NCBI RefSeq assembly: GCF_021390935.1
Contig: NZ_JAJPUI010000004.1
Location: 1 to 64,000, forward strand
From: Streptomyces sp. CC228A
GTDB taxonomy: Bacteria > Actinomycetota > Actinomycetes > Streptomycetales > Streptomycetaceae
Reading direction: 5' to 3'
DNA: 64,000 bases
Each line of letters opens with the position of its first letter. The first letter of the stretch is position 1. The position numbers and the translations under genes were made by a program. Shown here piece after piece: positions 53,682 through 61,727 of this stretch. The notes under the pieces were generated by a model. That model searched no databases, was not told the DNA's origin, and saw nothing but the letters and a program-made list of their open reading frames with translations.

Positions 53682-54125
53682 ATGGCCGAACACACCAGCT
53701 CAAGCATCACGATCGAGGCCGCGCCGGCCGACGTCATGGGCGTGATCGCCGACTTCGCGCGCTACCCGGAGTGGACGGGTGAGGTGAAGGAGGCCGAGGT
53801 CCTGTCCCAGGACGGCGGCGGCCGCGCCGAGCAGGTGCGCCTGGTGCTGGACGCCGGGGCGATCCGCGACGACCACACGCTGGCGTACACGTGGTCCGGC
53901 GACCGCGAGGTGAGCTGGACGCTGGTCAAGTCGCAGATGCTGCGGGGCCTCGACGGTTCCTACCGGCTGGCCCCGCTGGACGGCGGCGCCCGCACCGAGG
54001 TCACCTACCAGCTGACGGTCGACGTCAAGATCCCGATGCTCGGCATGATCAAGCGCAAGGCGGAGAAGGTCATCATCGACCGGGCGCTCGCGGGTCTCAA
54101 GAAGCGCGTCGAGTCCCACCCGTAA
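53682..54125 (+). CDS. SRPBCC (START-like) lipid/ligand-binding protein
   Basis: A 147-residue protein MAEHTSSSITIEAAPADVMG onward. The pattern PADVMGVIADFARYPEWTGEVKEAEVL is the helix-grip entry of polyketide-cyclase/dehydrase-type proteins. DGSYRLAPLDGGARTEVTY gives the beta sheet, and the last helix (KAEKVIIDRALAGLKKRVES) closes the cavity. Homologues such as mycobacterial Rv2185c lie in the same PimB/FadD15 neighbourhood, to my memory, suggesting binding of a lipid intermediate. GGAGGAGCCACAGCG precedes ATG 53682. Downstream is a 17-bp tandem repeat with a terminator. Confidence 0.9.
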   Translation: MAEHTSSSITIEAAPADVMGVIADFARYPEWTGEVKEAEVLSQDGGGRAEQVRLVLDAGAIRDDHTLAYTWSGDREVSWTLVKSQMLRGLDGSYRLAPLDGGARTEVTYQLTVDVKIPMLGMIKRKAEKVIIDRALAGLKKRVESHP

Positions 54126-54183
54126 CACCCGCCCCCGGACCGGGGCAGCCCGGCCCGTCCTCTCCGCCGGCCCCCTTCCACCA

Positions 54184-54278
54184 CCGGCCCCGGCTCCTCG
54201 CCGGCCCCGGCTCCTCGCCGGCCCCGGCTCCTCGCCGGCCCCGGCTCCTCGCCGGCCCCGGCTCCTCGCCGGGGCCGG
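54184..54278. repeat. Five 17-bp tandem repeats merging into a terminator hairpin
   Basis: The unit CGGCTCCTCGCCGGCCC repeats with period 17, with CGGCTCCTCG at 54191, 54208, 54225, 54242 and 54259, without visible mismatch. The last copy supplies CCGGCCCCGG (54252-54261), which pairs with CCGGGGCCGG (54269-54278) around CTCCTCG. Each earlier copy carries the same left arm, so several alternative hairpins with the single right arm are possible. It lies between the SRPBCC gene and the ArsA-like gene. Confidence 0.88.
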
Positions 54279-54407
54279 ACCGGAGCCGGAAGCGCGGCCC
54301 GTCCCAGGCCATGGCCGCGCGGCCTACCGGACCGGCGGCCCCGCGGGACCTGCCTGCCGGGGAGAGGCCCCCGTTCAGCGGCGCCGCACCACCGGTAGCG
54401 TGCCGCT

Positions 54408-55536
54408 ATGCGCATGCTCCTCGTCACCGGGACGGGCGGCGCCGGCCGTACCACCCACGCCGCCGCCACCGCCCTCGCCGCCGCCCGCCAGGGCCGCAAG
54501 GTCCTGCTCGTGTGCGGCGACCCGGTCGACTGGCTGCCGCAGCAGGACGGGCTCGACGTCCGGTGCGTCGACCCCGGCGCCCACTTCCGCGCCGAACTCC
54601 TCGCCCTCCAGGAGCACGCCGCCCCCGCCCTCGAACTGCTCGGCGCGGCCCGGCTCGACGGCGAGGAGCTCACCGAACTCCCCGGCAGCGACCGGTACGC
54701 CTTCCTCAAGGCCCTCCGCGAGGCAGCCGACGCCGACGCGGACCTGGCCGTCGTCGACCTCCCGCCCCTGCACGACGCCGTCGCCCTGCTCGCACTGCCC
54801 GGACAGCTGCGCCGCTACCTGCGCCGGCTCCTGCCGACCGAGCGCCAGGCCGCCCGGGCGCTGCGCCCCATGCTGGCGCAGCTCGCCGGCGTCCCCATGC
54901 CCGCCGAGTGGCTCTACCGCACCGCCGCCCGCTGGGACGCCGACCTCGCCGCCGTACAGGAGCTCATCGACGCCCCCGCCACGGGCGTACGCCTCGTCGT
55001 CGAGCCGGGTCCCGCCGCCGCCGAGGCCCTGCGGACGGCCTCCGCCGGGCTCGCCCTGCACCGGCTGCCCCTCGACGCGGTCGTCGCCAACCGCGTCCTG
55101 CCCACGGCCTCCCCGACCCGTGGCTCGCCGCCCTCGCCGCGCGCCAGCAGGACCACCTCAAGGAGCTGCGCGACGCGCACGCCGTGCTGCACGAGGTGCC
55201 GCACACCGGGCGCGAGCCGCGCTCCGCCGACGAGCTCGCCGCCCTCGGGGACGTCCCGGACCTGCCGCCCGCCCCCGCGCCGAGTGGACCGTCGAGGACC
55301 GCCGCGCCGACGACGGCGTCCTCGTGTGGCGCATCCCGCTCCCCGGCGCCGCCAGGAGCGACCTCGGGCTGGTCCGCCGCGGCGACGAACTCGTCCTCAC
55401 CGTCGGCCGGTTCCGGCACATCGCCCCCCTGCCGTCCGCGCTGCGCCGCTGCACCGTCTCCGGCGCCGCCCTGCGCGGCGGCGTGCTCAGCGTCCGCTTC
55501 ACGCCGGACCCGGGGCTGTGGCCCCGCACCCCCTGA
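54408..55536 (+). pseudogene. ArsA/Get3-like ATPase, broken by two frame changes
   Basis: ATG 54408 opens MRMLLVTGTGGAGRTTHAAA, a deviant P-loop in which R14 replaces the usual lysine of GKT. KVLLVCGDPVDWLPQQDG follows, as in ArsA-type ATPases, then LAVVDLPPLHDAVALLALPG and the DAVVANRVLP motif that contacts adenine. The frame is lost at the C4 run 55111-55116 and again at 55271-55281. Adding one base at each gives PDPWLAALAARQQDHLKELR and, later, AEWTVEDRRADDGVLVWRIP, ending near DPGLWPRTP, for about 376 residues. Function in ion or protein targeting is uncertain; ATP hydrolysis with Arg in the P-loop is questionable. The two breaks are probably errors. Confidence 0.8.
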
Positions 55537-55569
55537 ACAGCGCCCCGCCCTTCGGGTACCGTCGAGTGC

Positions 55570-56061
55570 ATGAGCGACCCCACGACCGACCGCCCCGGAC
55601 CCGACGCGGACGCCTGGGCGCGGGCCTGCGCCGAGGACCTGGCCGCCGAGCGCGCCCGGCGCCGGGGGGACGGGACGCCGCCGCCCGGCACGGCGGCCGA
55701 AGAGCTGCGCAGGCTCGTCGACGCCGTCGCCGGCAAGGTGGCCGAGCTCGGCGGCCCGCTGCTCGGCGAGGGGGCCCAGGGCGCCGTACGGCACTTCGTG
55801 GACCAGGCCAGGTCCGCCGTCGAGCCGGTCATCGAACGCAACCCGCAGGTCTTCGACCACCTGGCCGCCGCCGGCAGCGAGCTGCTCGCCGCCTACCGCT
55901 CCGCGGTGCAGGGCCACGAGCACCGCTGGACCCACGGCACCGCGGGCACCACCGGCACCACCGGTGACTCGGGTACCACCGGCACCACCAGCGCTCCCGG
56001 AGGGAAAGACGACGGGAACGGCGGGGACCCTTCCGGGAACGAGCGGATCGACCTCGACTGA
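55570..56061 (+). CDS. DUF5304 family protein
   Basis: A 163-residue soluble protein found in Streptomyces. Residues about 10-120 are helical (ADAWARACAEDLAAERARRR, EELRRLVDAVAGKVAELGGP, AVRHFVDQARSAVEPVIERN). The C terminus holds Thr/Gly-rich repeats (TAGTTGTTGDSGTTGTT), encoded by a small ACCACCGGC repeat tract, then acidic residues. No catalytic motif is seen. It starts at ATG 55570, 34 bases after the ArsA-like gene, and glkA follows 78 bases later. The function is unknown. Confidence 0.85.
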   Translation: MSDPTTDRPGPDADAWARACAEDLAAERARRRGDGTPPPGTAAEELRRLVDAVAGKVAELGGPLLGEGAQGAVRHFVDQARSAVEPVIERNPQVFDHLAAAGSELLAAYRSAVQGHEHRWTHGTAGTTGTTGDSGTTGTTSAPGGKDDGNGGDPSGNERIDLD

Positions 56062-56138
56062 ACCCGCGGGGAACAGGGCGGCACCCGCCCTCGGGTACGG
56101 TTGGCCATAGCGGGGCTCGACCGAATACTGAGGGACAC

Positions 56139-57080
56139 ATGGGACTCACCATCGGCGTCGACATCGGCGGTACGAAGATCGCGGCCGGCGTGGTCGACGA
56201 AGAGGGCACCATTCTCGACATCCACCGGGTGCCCACCCCGCCGACGCCCGAAGGCATCGTCGACGCGATCTGCACGGCCGTCTCCGAGGCGGGCAGGGGC
56301 CATGACGTCGAGGCCGTCGGCATCGGCGCCGCCGGCTACGTCGACGACAAGCGCGCCACCGTCCTCTTCGCACCCAACATCCACTGGCGCCACGAGCCGC
56401 TCAAGGACAAGGTCGAGCAGCGCACGGGCCTGCCCGTCGTCGTCGAGAACGACGCCAACGCCGCCGCGTGGGGCGAATACCGCTTCGGTGCCGGCCAGGG
56501 CCACGACGACGTCATCTGCATCACCCTCGGCACCGGCCTCGGCGGCGGCATCATCATCGGCAACAAGCTGCGCCGCGGCCGCTTCGGCGTCGCCGCCGAG
56601 TTCGGCCACATCCGCGTCGTCCCCGACGGCCTGCTGTGCGGCTGCGGCAGCCAGGGCTGCTGGGAGCAGTACGCCTCCGGGCGCGCCCTCGTCCGGTACG
56701 CGAGGCAGCGCGCCAACGCCACCCCCGAGAACGCCGGCATCCTGCTCGGCCTCGGCGACGGCACCCCCGAGGGCATCCAGGGCAAGCACATCAGCGACGC
56801 CGCCCGCCAGGGCTGCCCGGTCGCCGTGGACTCCTTCCGGGAGCTGGCCCGCTGGGCGGGCGCGGGCCTCGCGGACCTCGCCTCCCTCTTCGACCCGTCC
56901 GCGTTCATCGTCGGCGGCGGCGTCTCCGACGAGGGCGAGCTCGTCCTCGACCCCATCCGCAAGTCGTTCCGCCGCTGGCTCGTGGGCGGCAACTACCGCC
57001 CGCAGGCCCAGGTGCTCGCCGCCCAGCTCGGCGGCAAGGCCGGCCTCGTGGGGGCCGCGGACCTGGCCCGCCAGGGCTGA
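56139..57080 (+). CDS. glkA: ROK-family glucokinase
   Basis: A 313-residue ROK kinase. The N-terminal phosphate loop is GVDIGGTKIAAGVVD. Sugar-binding residues are in VVENDANAAAWGEYRFG (catalytic aspartate in NDAN) and LGTGLGGGIIIGN. The zinc site and ROK signature read FGHIRVVPDGLLCGCGSQG followed by CWEQYASG. It phosphorylates glucose with ATP. In Streptomyces coelicolor the homologous GlkA is also needed for glucose repression. ATG 56139 starts MGLTIGVDIGG. A long GC hairpin 16 bases after the stop ends the unit. The upstream DUF5304 gene is close enough to be co-transcribed. Confidence 0.95.
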   Translation: MGLTIGVDIGGTKIAAGVVDEEGTILDIHRVPTPPTPEGIVDAICTAVSEAGRGHDVEAVGIGAAGYVDDKRATVLFAPNIHWRHEPLKDKVEQRTGLPVVVENDANAAAWGEYRFGAGQGHDDVICITLGTGLGGGIIIGNKLRRGRFGVAAEFGHIRVVPDGLLCGCGSQGCWEQYASGRALVRYARQRANATPENAGILLGLGDGTPEGIQGKHISDAARQGCPVAVDSFRELARWAGAGLADLASLFDPSAFIVGGGVSDEGELVLDPIRKSFRRWLVGGNYRPQAQVLAAQLGGKAGLVGAADLARQG

Positions 57081-57095
57081 GGACACGCACCCGCG

Positions 57096-57130
57096 CGCCC
57101 GCCGCGTCCCCTGGGGACGCGGCGGGCGCT
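57096..57130 (+). terminator. Near-continuous palindrome terminator of glkA
   Basis: GCGCCCGCCGCGTCCCC (57096-57112) and its exact complement (57114-57130) flank a single T. The innermost pairs must open to form a loop. Immediately after it, TATCGT (57135-57140) stands seven bases before the next ATG. Confidence 0.82.
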
Positions 57131-57147
57131 GCCGTATCGTGCCCGGC

Positions 57148-57909
57148 ATGGCGTCGCCGCTCCCCCCGCTGCCCGACTCCCGCACCGAGCCCGACGGTTC
57201 GGCCGTGATCCGCGTCCTCGGCTACAACATCCGGTCCCTGCGCGACGACGAGGACGCCCTGGCCCGGGTCGTCCGCGCCTGCGCGCCGGACGTGGTCTTC
57301 GTCCAGGAGGCGCCCCGCTTCTTCCGCTGGCGCAAGCACGCCGCCCGGCTCGCCGCCAAGAGCGGTCTGCTCGTGCTGGGCGGCGGCGCCACCGCGGCCG
57401 GGCCGCTGCTGCTGTGCTCGCTGCGCGTCACCGTCGAACGGGCCGAGGACCTGCTGCTGCCCCTCACCCCCGGCCTGCACCGCCGCGGCCTGGCCACCGC
57501 GGTCGTCCGGATCGGGCGCGCCCGGCTGGGCCTGGTCTCCTGCCACCTGAGCCTGCGCCGCGACGAGCGGTACACCCAGGCCGGCCTGCTGCTCGACCGG
57601 CTGGCCGCGCTCGACGTGCCGCACGCCGTCGTGGGGGGCGACATCAACGAGCGGCCCGGCGGCCCCGCGTTCCGGCGGCTGGCCGGCGAACTGCAGGACT
57701 GCCGGGCCGTACGGCCGTGGGGAGGCGAGCACACCTGGCCCGCGCACGCCCCCGACCGGCGGATCGACGCCCTCTACGCCACCAAGGGCGTCGAGGTGCT
57801 GGGCTGCGGCGTGCCCGCGGGTCTGCCGGGCGTCACCGGCGCGGACCTGGCGGCCGCCACCGACCACCTGCCCGTGCTGGCCGCCCTCCGCATCCCCGCG
57901 GGCCCGTGA
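57148..57909 (+). CDS. Endonuclease/exonuclease/phosphatase-fold protein
   Basis: A 253-residue DNase I-like protein. Motifs are VLGYNIRSLRDDEDAL (Asn), VFVQEAPRFF (metal-binding Glu), LVSCHLSLRRDERYTQ (His), VVGGDINERPGGPAF (Asp and Asn) and TDHLPVLAAL (terminal Asp-His pair), so the active site is complete. There is no signal peptide. It could cleave nucleic acid or a phosphoester of a lipid or sugar. TATCGT seven bases before ATG 57148 and the lack of a Shine-Dalgarno point to a leaderless mRNA. It converges on a membrane-protein gene, and the two stops are only four bases apart. Confidence 0.9.
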   Translation: MASPLPPLPDSRTEPDGSAVIRVLGYNIRSLRDDEDALARVVRACAPDVVFVQEAPRFFRWRKHAARLAAKSGLLVLGGGATAAGPLLLCSLRVTVERAEDLLLPLTPGLHRRGLATAVVRIGRARLGLVSCHLSLRRDERYTQAGLLLDRLAALDVPHAVVGGDINERPGGPAFRRLAGELQDCRAVRPWGGEHTWPAHAPDRRIDALYATKGVEVLGCGVPAGLPGVTGADLAAATDHLPVLAALRIPAGP

Positions 57910-57912
57910 CCG

Positions 57913-58753
57913 CTAGACGACCGCGCCGCGCCCCGGGTCGTCGTACTCGTCGTCGTCGCCGCGCTTCATCCGGGCGACCAGGGTCGCGAAGCCGCCCAGG
58001 AAGCCGCCCACGCACAGCGTGGTCAGCCACCACGTCATCTCCCACTGGAGCAGCACCGCGAGCAGCATGAGCACCGGGCCGCCCACCACGCCCAGCCAGC
58101 CGAACTTGGTGGCCGCGTCGGCCTCCGGCAGCGGCGGCGGCTCCGGCGGCACGAAGTGCCCCTCGTCGCCCTCGCCGCCCTGGCCGGGCCCGTCGTCCTC
58201 CCGCTCCTCCGCCAGCTCGTAGTCGCGCGGCCCCGCGGGGCCCACACCCGGAGCGAACACGACCGAACTGCCCGGCGCGGGCTTCTGGCCGCCGGCCGGT
58301 GCGCCGCCCCCGCCGCGCCGGTCGCCGTCATGCCCGTCGGGGTCGTCCTCCTCCAGCAGGGCGAGGTCCTCCACCGAGCGGAACGGCCGGGCGCCCGGCG
58401 GGTCCGGGGCTCCTGGCCGTAGGCCGCCACGATGGCGGCCCAGGCCGCGTCCTCGTCCAGCGGCGACCCGCCGGAGCTTTCCCCGGACTTCCCGGAGGGC
58501 TTCCCGGCGGGCTTCGCGGACGGCTCCCCGGCAGGTTTCGCGGACGGCTCCCCGGCCGGCCCCCGGCGGGGCGGTCCTCCCGCTGCGCCCGCCCCTCGCC
58601 CTCGCCCCGGGCGCCGCCCTCGGCCGGGGCGCCGCCCTCCGGCAGCGCCTCGCCGTCCGGCTGCGCGCCGCCCGCGGCCGGGGCGGTCCCGCCGCCCTCC
58701 ACGCGGTCCTCCCCGCGCTCCTCGTCGCGGTCCGCGCCGTGCTGCTCAGACAA
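57913..58753 (-). pseudogene. Membrane protein with acidic disordered N terminus, broken by two frame changes
   Basis: From TTG 58753 the frame encodes (L)SEQHGADRDEERGEDRVEGG and further disordered Gly/Ala/Glu sequence. After one added base near 58553-58566 it becomes GEPSAKPAGEPSAKPAGKPS, then SPLDEDAAWAAIVAAYGQEP. A second added base in the G4 run 58416-58419 leads to PPGARPFRSVEDLALLEEDD and the C-terminal part, PLPEADAATKFGWLGVVGGP, with two membrane helices (VLMLLAVLLQWEMTWWL, TTLCVGGFLGGFATLVARM). The repaired length is 280 residues. The DEDAAWAAIVAAYG segment looks conserved. The start overlaps the hydrolase stop by eight bases, so the pair is coupled. The function is unknown. Confidence 0.78.
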
Positions 58754-59525
58754 CGCTCTCGTTCCCCTCGCGGCTCACGCCCGCGCTGAGGCGCTCGATG
58801 AAGGCGTGGCTCTCCTCGAAGATCCGCTCGGCGTCGTGGTCCAGGGTCGCCACGTGGTAGCTGCGCTCCAGCAGGACCTCCGTGACGTCCGTCGAGGAGA
58901 TGCGGCTGAGGATCCGGGCCGAGTCGGAGGGCGGCACGACGTGGTCCTGCGGGCTGTGCAGCAGCAGCACCGGCTGCGTCACCTGCGGCAGCTCGCCGTC
59001 GACCACCCGGAAGAACTGCCGCAGGGAGTGCGCGGCGTGCAGCGGCACCCGGTCGTAGCCCACCTCCTGCACCCCCTCCTTGGCGATGTCGCTGGCGATC
59101 CCCTCGGTGGACGCCACGAAGTGCCGCACCACCGGCAGCGCGTGCGCCATCACGCCGTGCACCTTGTTGCCCGGGTTGACCAGCGCGATGCCGCGGACCG
59201 CGTCGCCGTGCCTGGCCGCCAGCCGCAGCGTGAGCGCCCCGCCCATGGACAGGCCGAAGACGAACACCCGGCCGCACCGCTCCAGCATCACCCGCAGCTC
59301 GCGGTCCACCTCGGCGTACCAGTCCTGCCAGCTGGTGACCTGCATGTCCTGCCAGCGCGTACCATGCCCGGGCAGCAGCGGCAGCGACACGGTCAGACCG
59401 CGCTCCGCGAGGAACTCGGCCCAGGGGCGCAGCGACTGCGGCGAACCGGTGAAGCCGTGGCAGAGGAGCACGCCGACATCGCCGCCCTCGTGGCGGTACG
59501 GCTCGGCTCCGGGGAGGACCGGCAC
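58746..59525 (-). CDS. Alpha/beta-hydrolase (carboxylesterase/monoacylglycerol-lipase type)
   Basis: A 259-residue cytosolic protein. The nucleophile elbow is VFVFGLSMGGALTLRLAA with the serine in GLSMGG, the oxyanion region VLLCHGFTGSPQSLRPW, the acid in LLHSPQDHVVPP and the histidine in LLERSYHVATLDHD. The insertion ALPVVRHFVASTEGIASDI suggests a lid for medium-chain esters. Geobacillus Est30-like enzymes share this plan. The GTG at 59525 follows AGGAGACCC. It is divergent from the PlsC-like acyltransferase (205 bases between), so lipid turnover and synthesis may be linked. The substrate is unknown. Confidence 0.9.
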   Translation of the reverse strand: MPVLPGAEPYRHEGGDVGVLLCHGFTGSPQSLRPWAEFLAERGLTVSLPLLPGHGTRWQDMQVTSWQDWYAEVDRELRVMLERCGRVFVFGLSMGGALTLRLAARHGDAVRGIALVNPGNKVHGVMAHALPVVRHFVASTEGIASDIAKEGVQEVGYDRVPLHAAHSLRQFFRVVDGELPQVTQPVLLLHSPQDHVVPPSDSARILSRISSTDVTEVLLERSYHVATLDHDAERIFEESHAFIERLSAGVSREGNESVV

Positions 59526-59730
59526 GGGGGTCTCCTGTTCGGGGTCGATGGACGGTCGGTGGACGCGGAACGTCCGGTGGTGTCCGGGGACTACGGGAAA
59601 CGGGAACTGTGTGGTTCACCGTACGCGACCGCGCTGACACCGACCAGGTCCGTCGCCCCGCCCGGGCGGGCGGCGACCGCCGAAGGGGTTATGGTCTGAT
59701 CGACGGACCAGAGGACGAAGAGGGACCCAG

Positions 59731-60486
59731 TTGATCTACGGCGCCATGAAGTTCTCCATCGGGGGGCCGCTGAAGCTCGCCTTCAGACCCTGGGTGGAGG
59801 GCCTGGAGAACATCCCTGCCGAGGGCCCCGCGATCCTCGCGAGCAACCACCTCTCGTTCTCCGACTCCTTCTTCCTGCCCGCGGTCCTCGACCGCAAGGT
59901 CACCTTCATCGCCAAGGCCGAGTACTTCACGACGCCCGGCGTGAAGGGCAGGCTCACCGCCGCCTTCTTCAAGGGCGTCGGCCAGCTGCCGGTGGACCGC
60001 TCCGGTGCCCGCGGCGCCGGGGAGGCGGCCGTCCGCAGCGGTATCGAGGTCATCGAGCGGGGCGAGCTGTTCGGCATCTACCCCGAGGGCACCCGCTCCC
60101 CGGACGGCCGCCTCTACCGCGGCAAGCCCGGCGGCCTCGCGCGCGTGGCGCTGGCCACCGGCGCGCCGGTCATCCCGATCGCCATGATCGACACGGAGAA
60201 GATCCAGCCGCCCGGCAAGGTCGTCCCCAAGCTGATGCGCCCGGGCATCCGGATCGGCAAGCCCCTGGACTTCAGCCGCTACCAGGGCATGGACGGCGAC
60301 CGCTTCATCCTGCGCTCGGTGACCGACGAGGTCATGTACGAGATCATGAAGCTGTCCGGGCAGGAGTACGTCGACATCTACGCGACGGTCGCCAAGCGGC
60401 AGATCGCGGAGGCGCAGAAGGCCGCCAAGGAAGCCGCGAAGGGGCGTGCGGCCAAGGGCGCCGGCGACACGCCCTCCGGCGCCTGA
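59731..60486 (+). CDS. 1-acyl-sn-glycerol-3-phosphate acyltransferase (PlsC family)
   Basis: A 251-residue acyltransferase. The catalytic motif is SNHLSFSDSFFLPAVL (NHxxxxD). The phosphate-binding motif is FGIYPEGTRSPDGRLYRGKPG (EGTR), followed by GAPVIPIAMID. It adds the second fatty acid to lysophosphatidic acid in phospholipid synthesis. The TTG at 59731 follows AGAGGGACCC. An internal ATG at 59746 is the alternative. A Lys/Ala-rich tail (AEAQKAAKEAAKGRAAKG) may bind membrane or nucleic acid. It lies 35 bases upstream of the histidine-kinase gene, so it may share transcription with that two-component system. Confidence 0.92.
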   Translation: MIYGAMKFSIGGPLKLAFRPWVEGLENIPAEGPAILASNHLSFSDSFFLPAVLDRKVTFIAKAEYFTTPGVKGRLTAAFFKGVGQLPVDRSGARGAGEAAVRSGIEVIERGELFGIYPEGTRSPDGRLYRGKPGGLARVALATGAPVIPIAMIDTEKIQPPGKVVPKLMRPGIRIGKPLDFSRYQGMDGDRFILRSVTDEVMYEIMKLSGQEYVDIYATVAKRQIAEAQKAAKEAAKGRAAKGAGDTPSGA

Positions 60487-60521
60487 CCGCGTCCGCGTCC
60501 GCAGGACGGAGTGGGGGGCAC

Positions 60522-61727
60522 ATGGCCAGGCGTGAGCGTGTCGTGCGCATGTCGGTGGAGCAGCCGCTGTGGCGTGCGCTGACCGGGTACCGCGTCCTCA
60601 CCATGGGCTACGCGGTGCTCATCCACGTGCTGGGCCGGGACGAGCTCGAACGGCCCTGGCTGGCCTACGCCTTCCTCGCGGTGCTGGCCGTCTGGACCCT
60701 GGCCACCCTGCCCAGGGTGTCCAGTGCCGCTCGGTGCACCAAGCGGTTCCTCGTCGCCGACCTGGCCATCGCCCTCACCGGCATCCTCCTCACCCCGCTC
60801 GCCGACGCCCACGCCCAGCTGGAGGACCGGCCCACGCTGCCGAGCATCTGGACGGCCGGCGCGGTCCTCGCGTACGCGATCAGGGGCGGCTGGCGCTGGG
60901 CGGGCTTCGCGTCCTCCCTGGTCGCCGTCGCCAACCTGATCGCGCGCGGCGCGCCCACCGCGGACACCGTCCACAACGTGCTGCTCGTGTGGGTGGCCTC
61001 CATCGCCATCGGCTACGTCGTGGAGGTCGCCCGGGCCTCCGAGCGCACCCTCGCCCGCGCCCTGGAGATCGAGGCGGCGACCCGCGAGCGGGAGCGGCTG
61101 GCCCGGGACATCCACGACTCGGTCCTCCAGGTGCTGGCCATGGTGCAGCGGCGCGGCACCGCCCTGGGCGGTGAGGCGGCCGAGCTCGGCCGCATGGCGG
61201 GCGAGCAGGAGGTGGCCCTGCGCGCCCTGGTGGCCGGCGGCCTGGACCGCCCGTCCCCGGACGCGGCCGCGCGGGTGCCCGGCGCCCGGCGGGACGCGGC
61301 GGCACGGGAGGCGGACGCCGCGGCGGAACTCGACCTGCGCGCGCTGCTCACCGCGCACGCGGGCTCCCGGGTGACCTTCGCCGAGCCGGGCGCACCGGTC
61401 CTGCTGCCCGGCCGGGCGGCGCGCGAGGTGGAGGCCGCCGTCGGCGCCGCCCTGGACAACGTCCGCAGGCACGCCGGGGCGGACGCCAGGGCGTGGATCC
61501 TGGTCGAGGACTGGCCCGACGAGGTGACCGTGACCGTACGGGACGACGGGCCGGGCATCCCCGAGGGCCGCCTCGCCCAGGCGGAGAGCGAAGGACGCCT
61601 CGGCGTCGCCCAGTCCATCCGCGGACGCCTCCGCGACCTGGGCGGGACGGCCGAGTGGATCTCGGTGCCCGGGCAGGGCACGGAGGTGGAGTTGAAGGTT
61701 CCCCGGGGGAAGGCGGCGCAGCAGTGA
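60522..61727 (+). CDS. macS: MacS-type sensor histidine kinase
   Basis: A 401-residue kinase. The N-terminal MacS-type sensor (DUF5931) has about five hydrophobic segments in residues 20-165, with a histidine early on (TMGYAVLIHVLGRDELERPW). The phosphoacceptor is in RERERLARDIHDSVLQVLAM. The ATPase domain has AALDNVRRHAGADARAW and VRDDGPGIPEGRLAQAES, then GRLGVAQSIRGRLRDLGGTA. It belongs with the response regulator overlapping its stop (GTGA). The homologous pair in S. coelicolor (MacRS, SCO2120/2121, from memory) affects morphology and actinorhodin production. The signal is unknown. ATG 60522 begins MARRERVVRMSVEQP. Confidence 0.9.
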   Translation: MARRERVVRMSVEQPLWRALTGYRVLTMGYAVLIHVLGRDELERPWLAYAFLAVLAVWTLATLPRVSSAARCTKRFLVADLAIALTGILLTPLADAHAQLEDRPTLPSIWTAGAVLAYAIRGGWRWAGFASSLVAVANLIARGAPTADTVHNVLLVWVASIAIGYVVEVARASERTLARALEIEAATRERERLARDIHDSVLQVLAMVQRRGTALGGEAAELGRMAGEQEVALRALVAGGLDRPSPDAAARVPGARRDAAAREADAAAELDLRALLTAHAGSRVTFAEPGAPVLLPGRAAREVEAAVGAALDNVRRHAGADARAWILVEDWPDEVTVTVRDDGPGIPEGRLAQAESEGRLGVAQSIRGRLRDLGGTAEWISVPGQGTEVELKVPRGKAAQQ

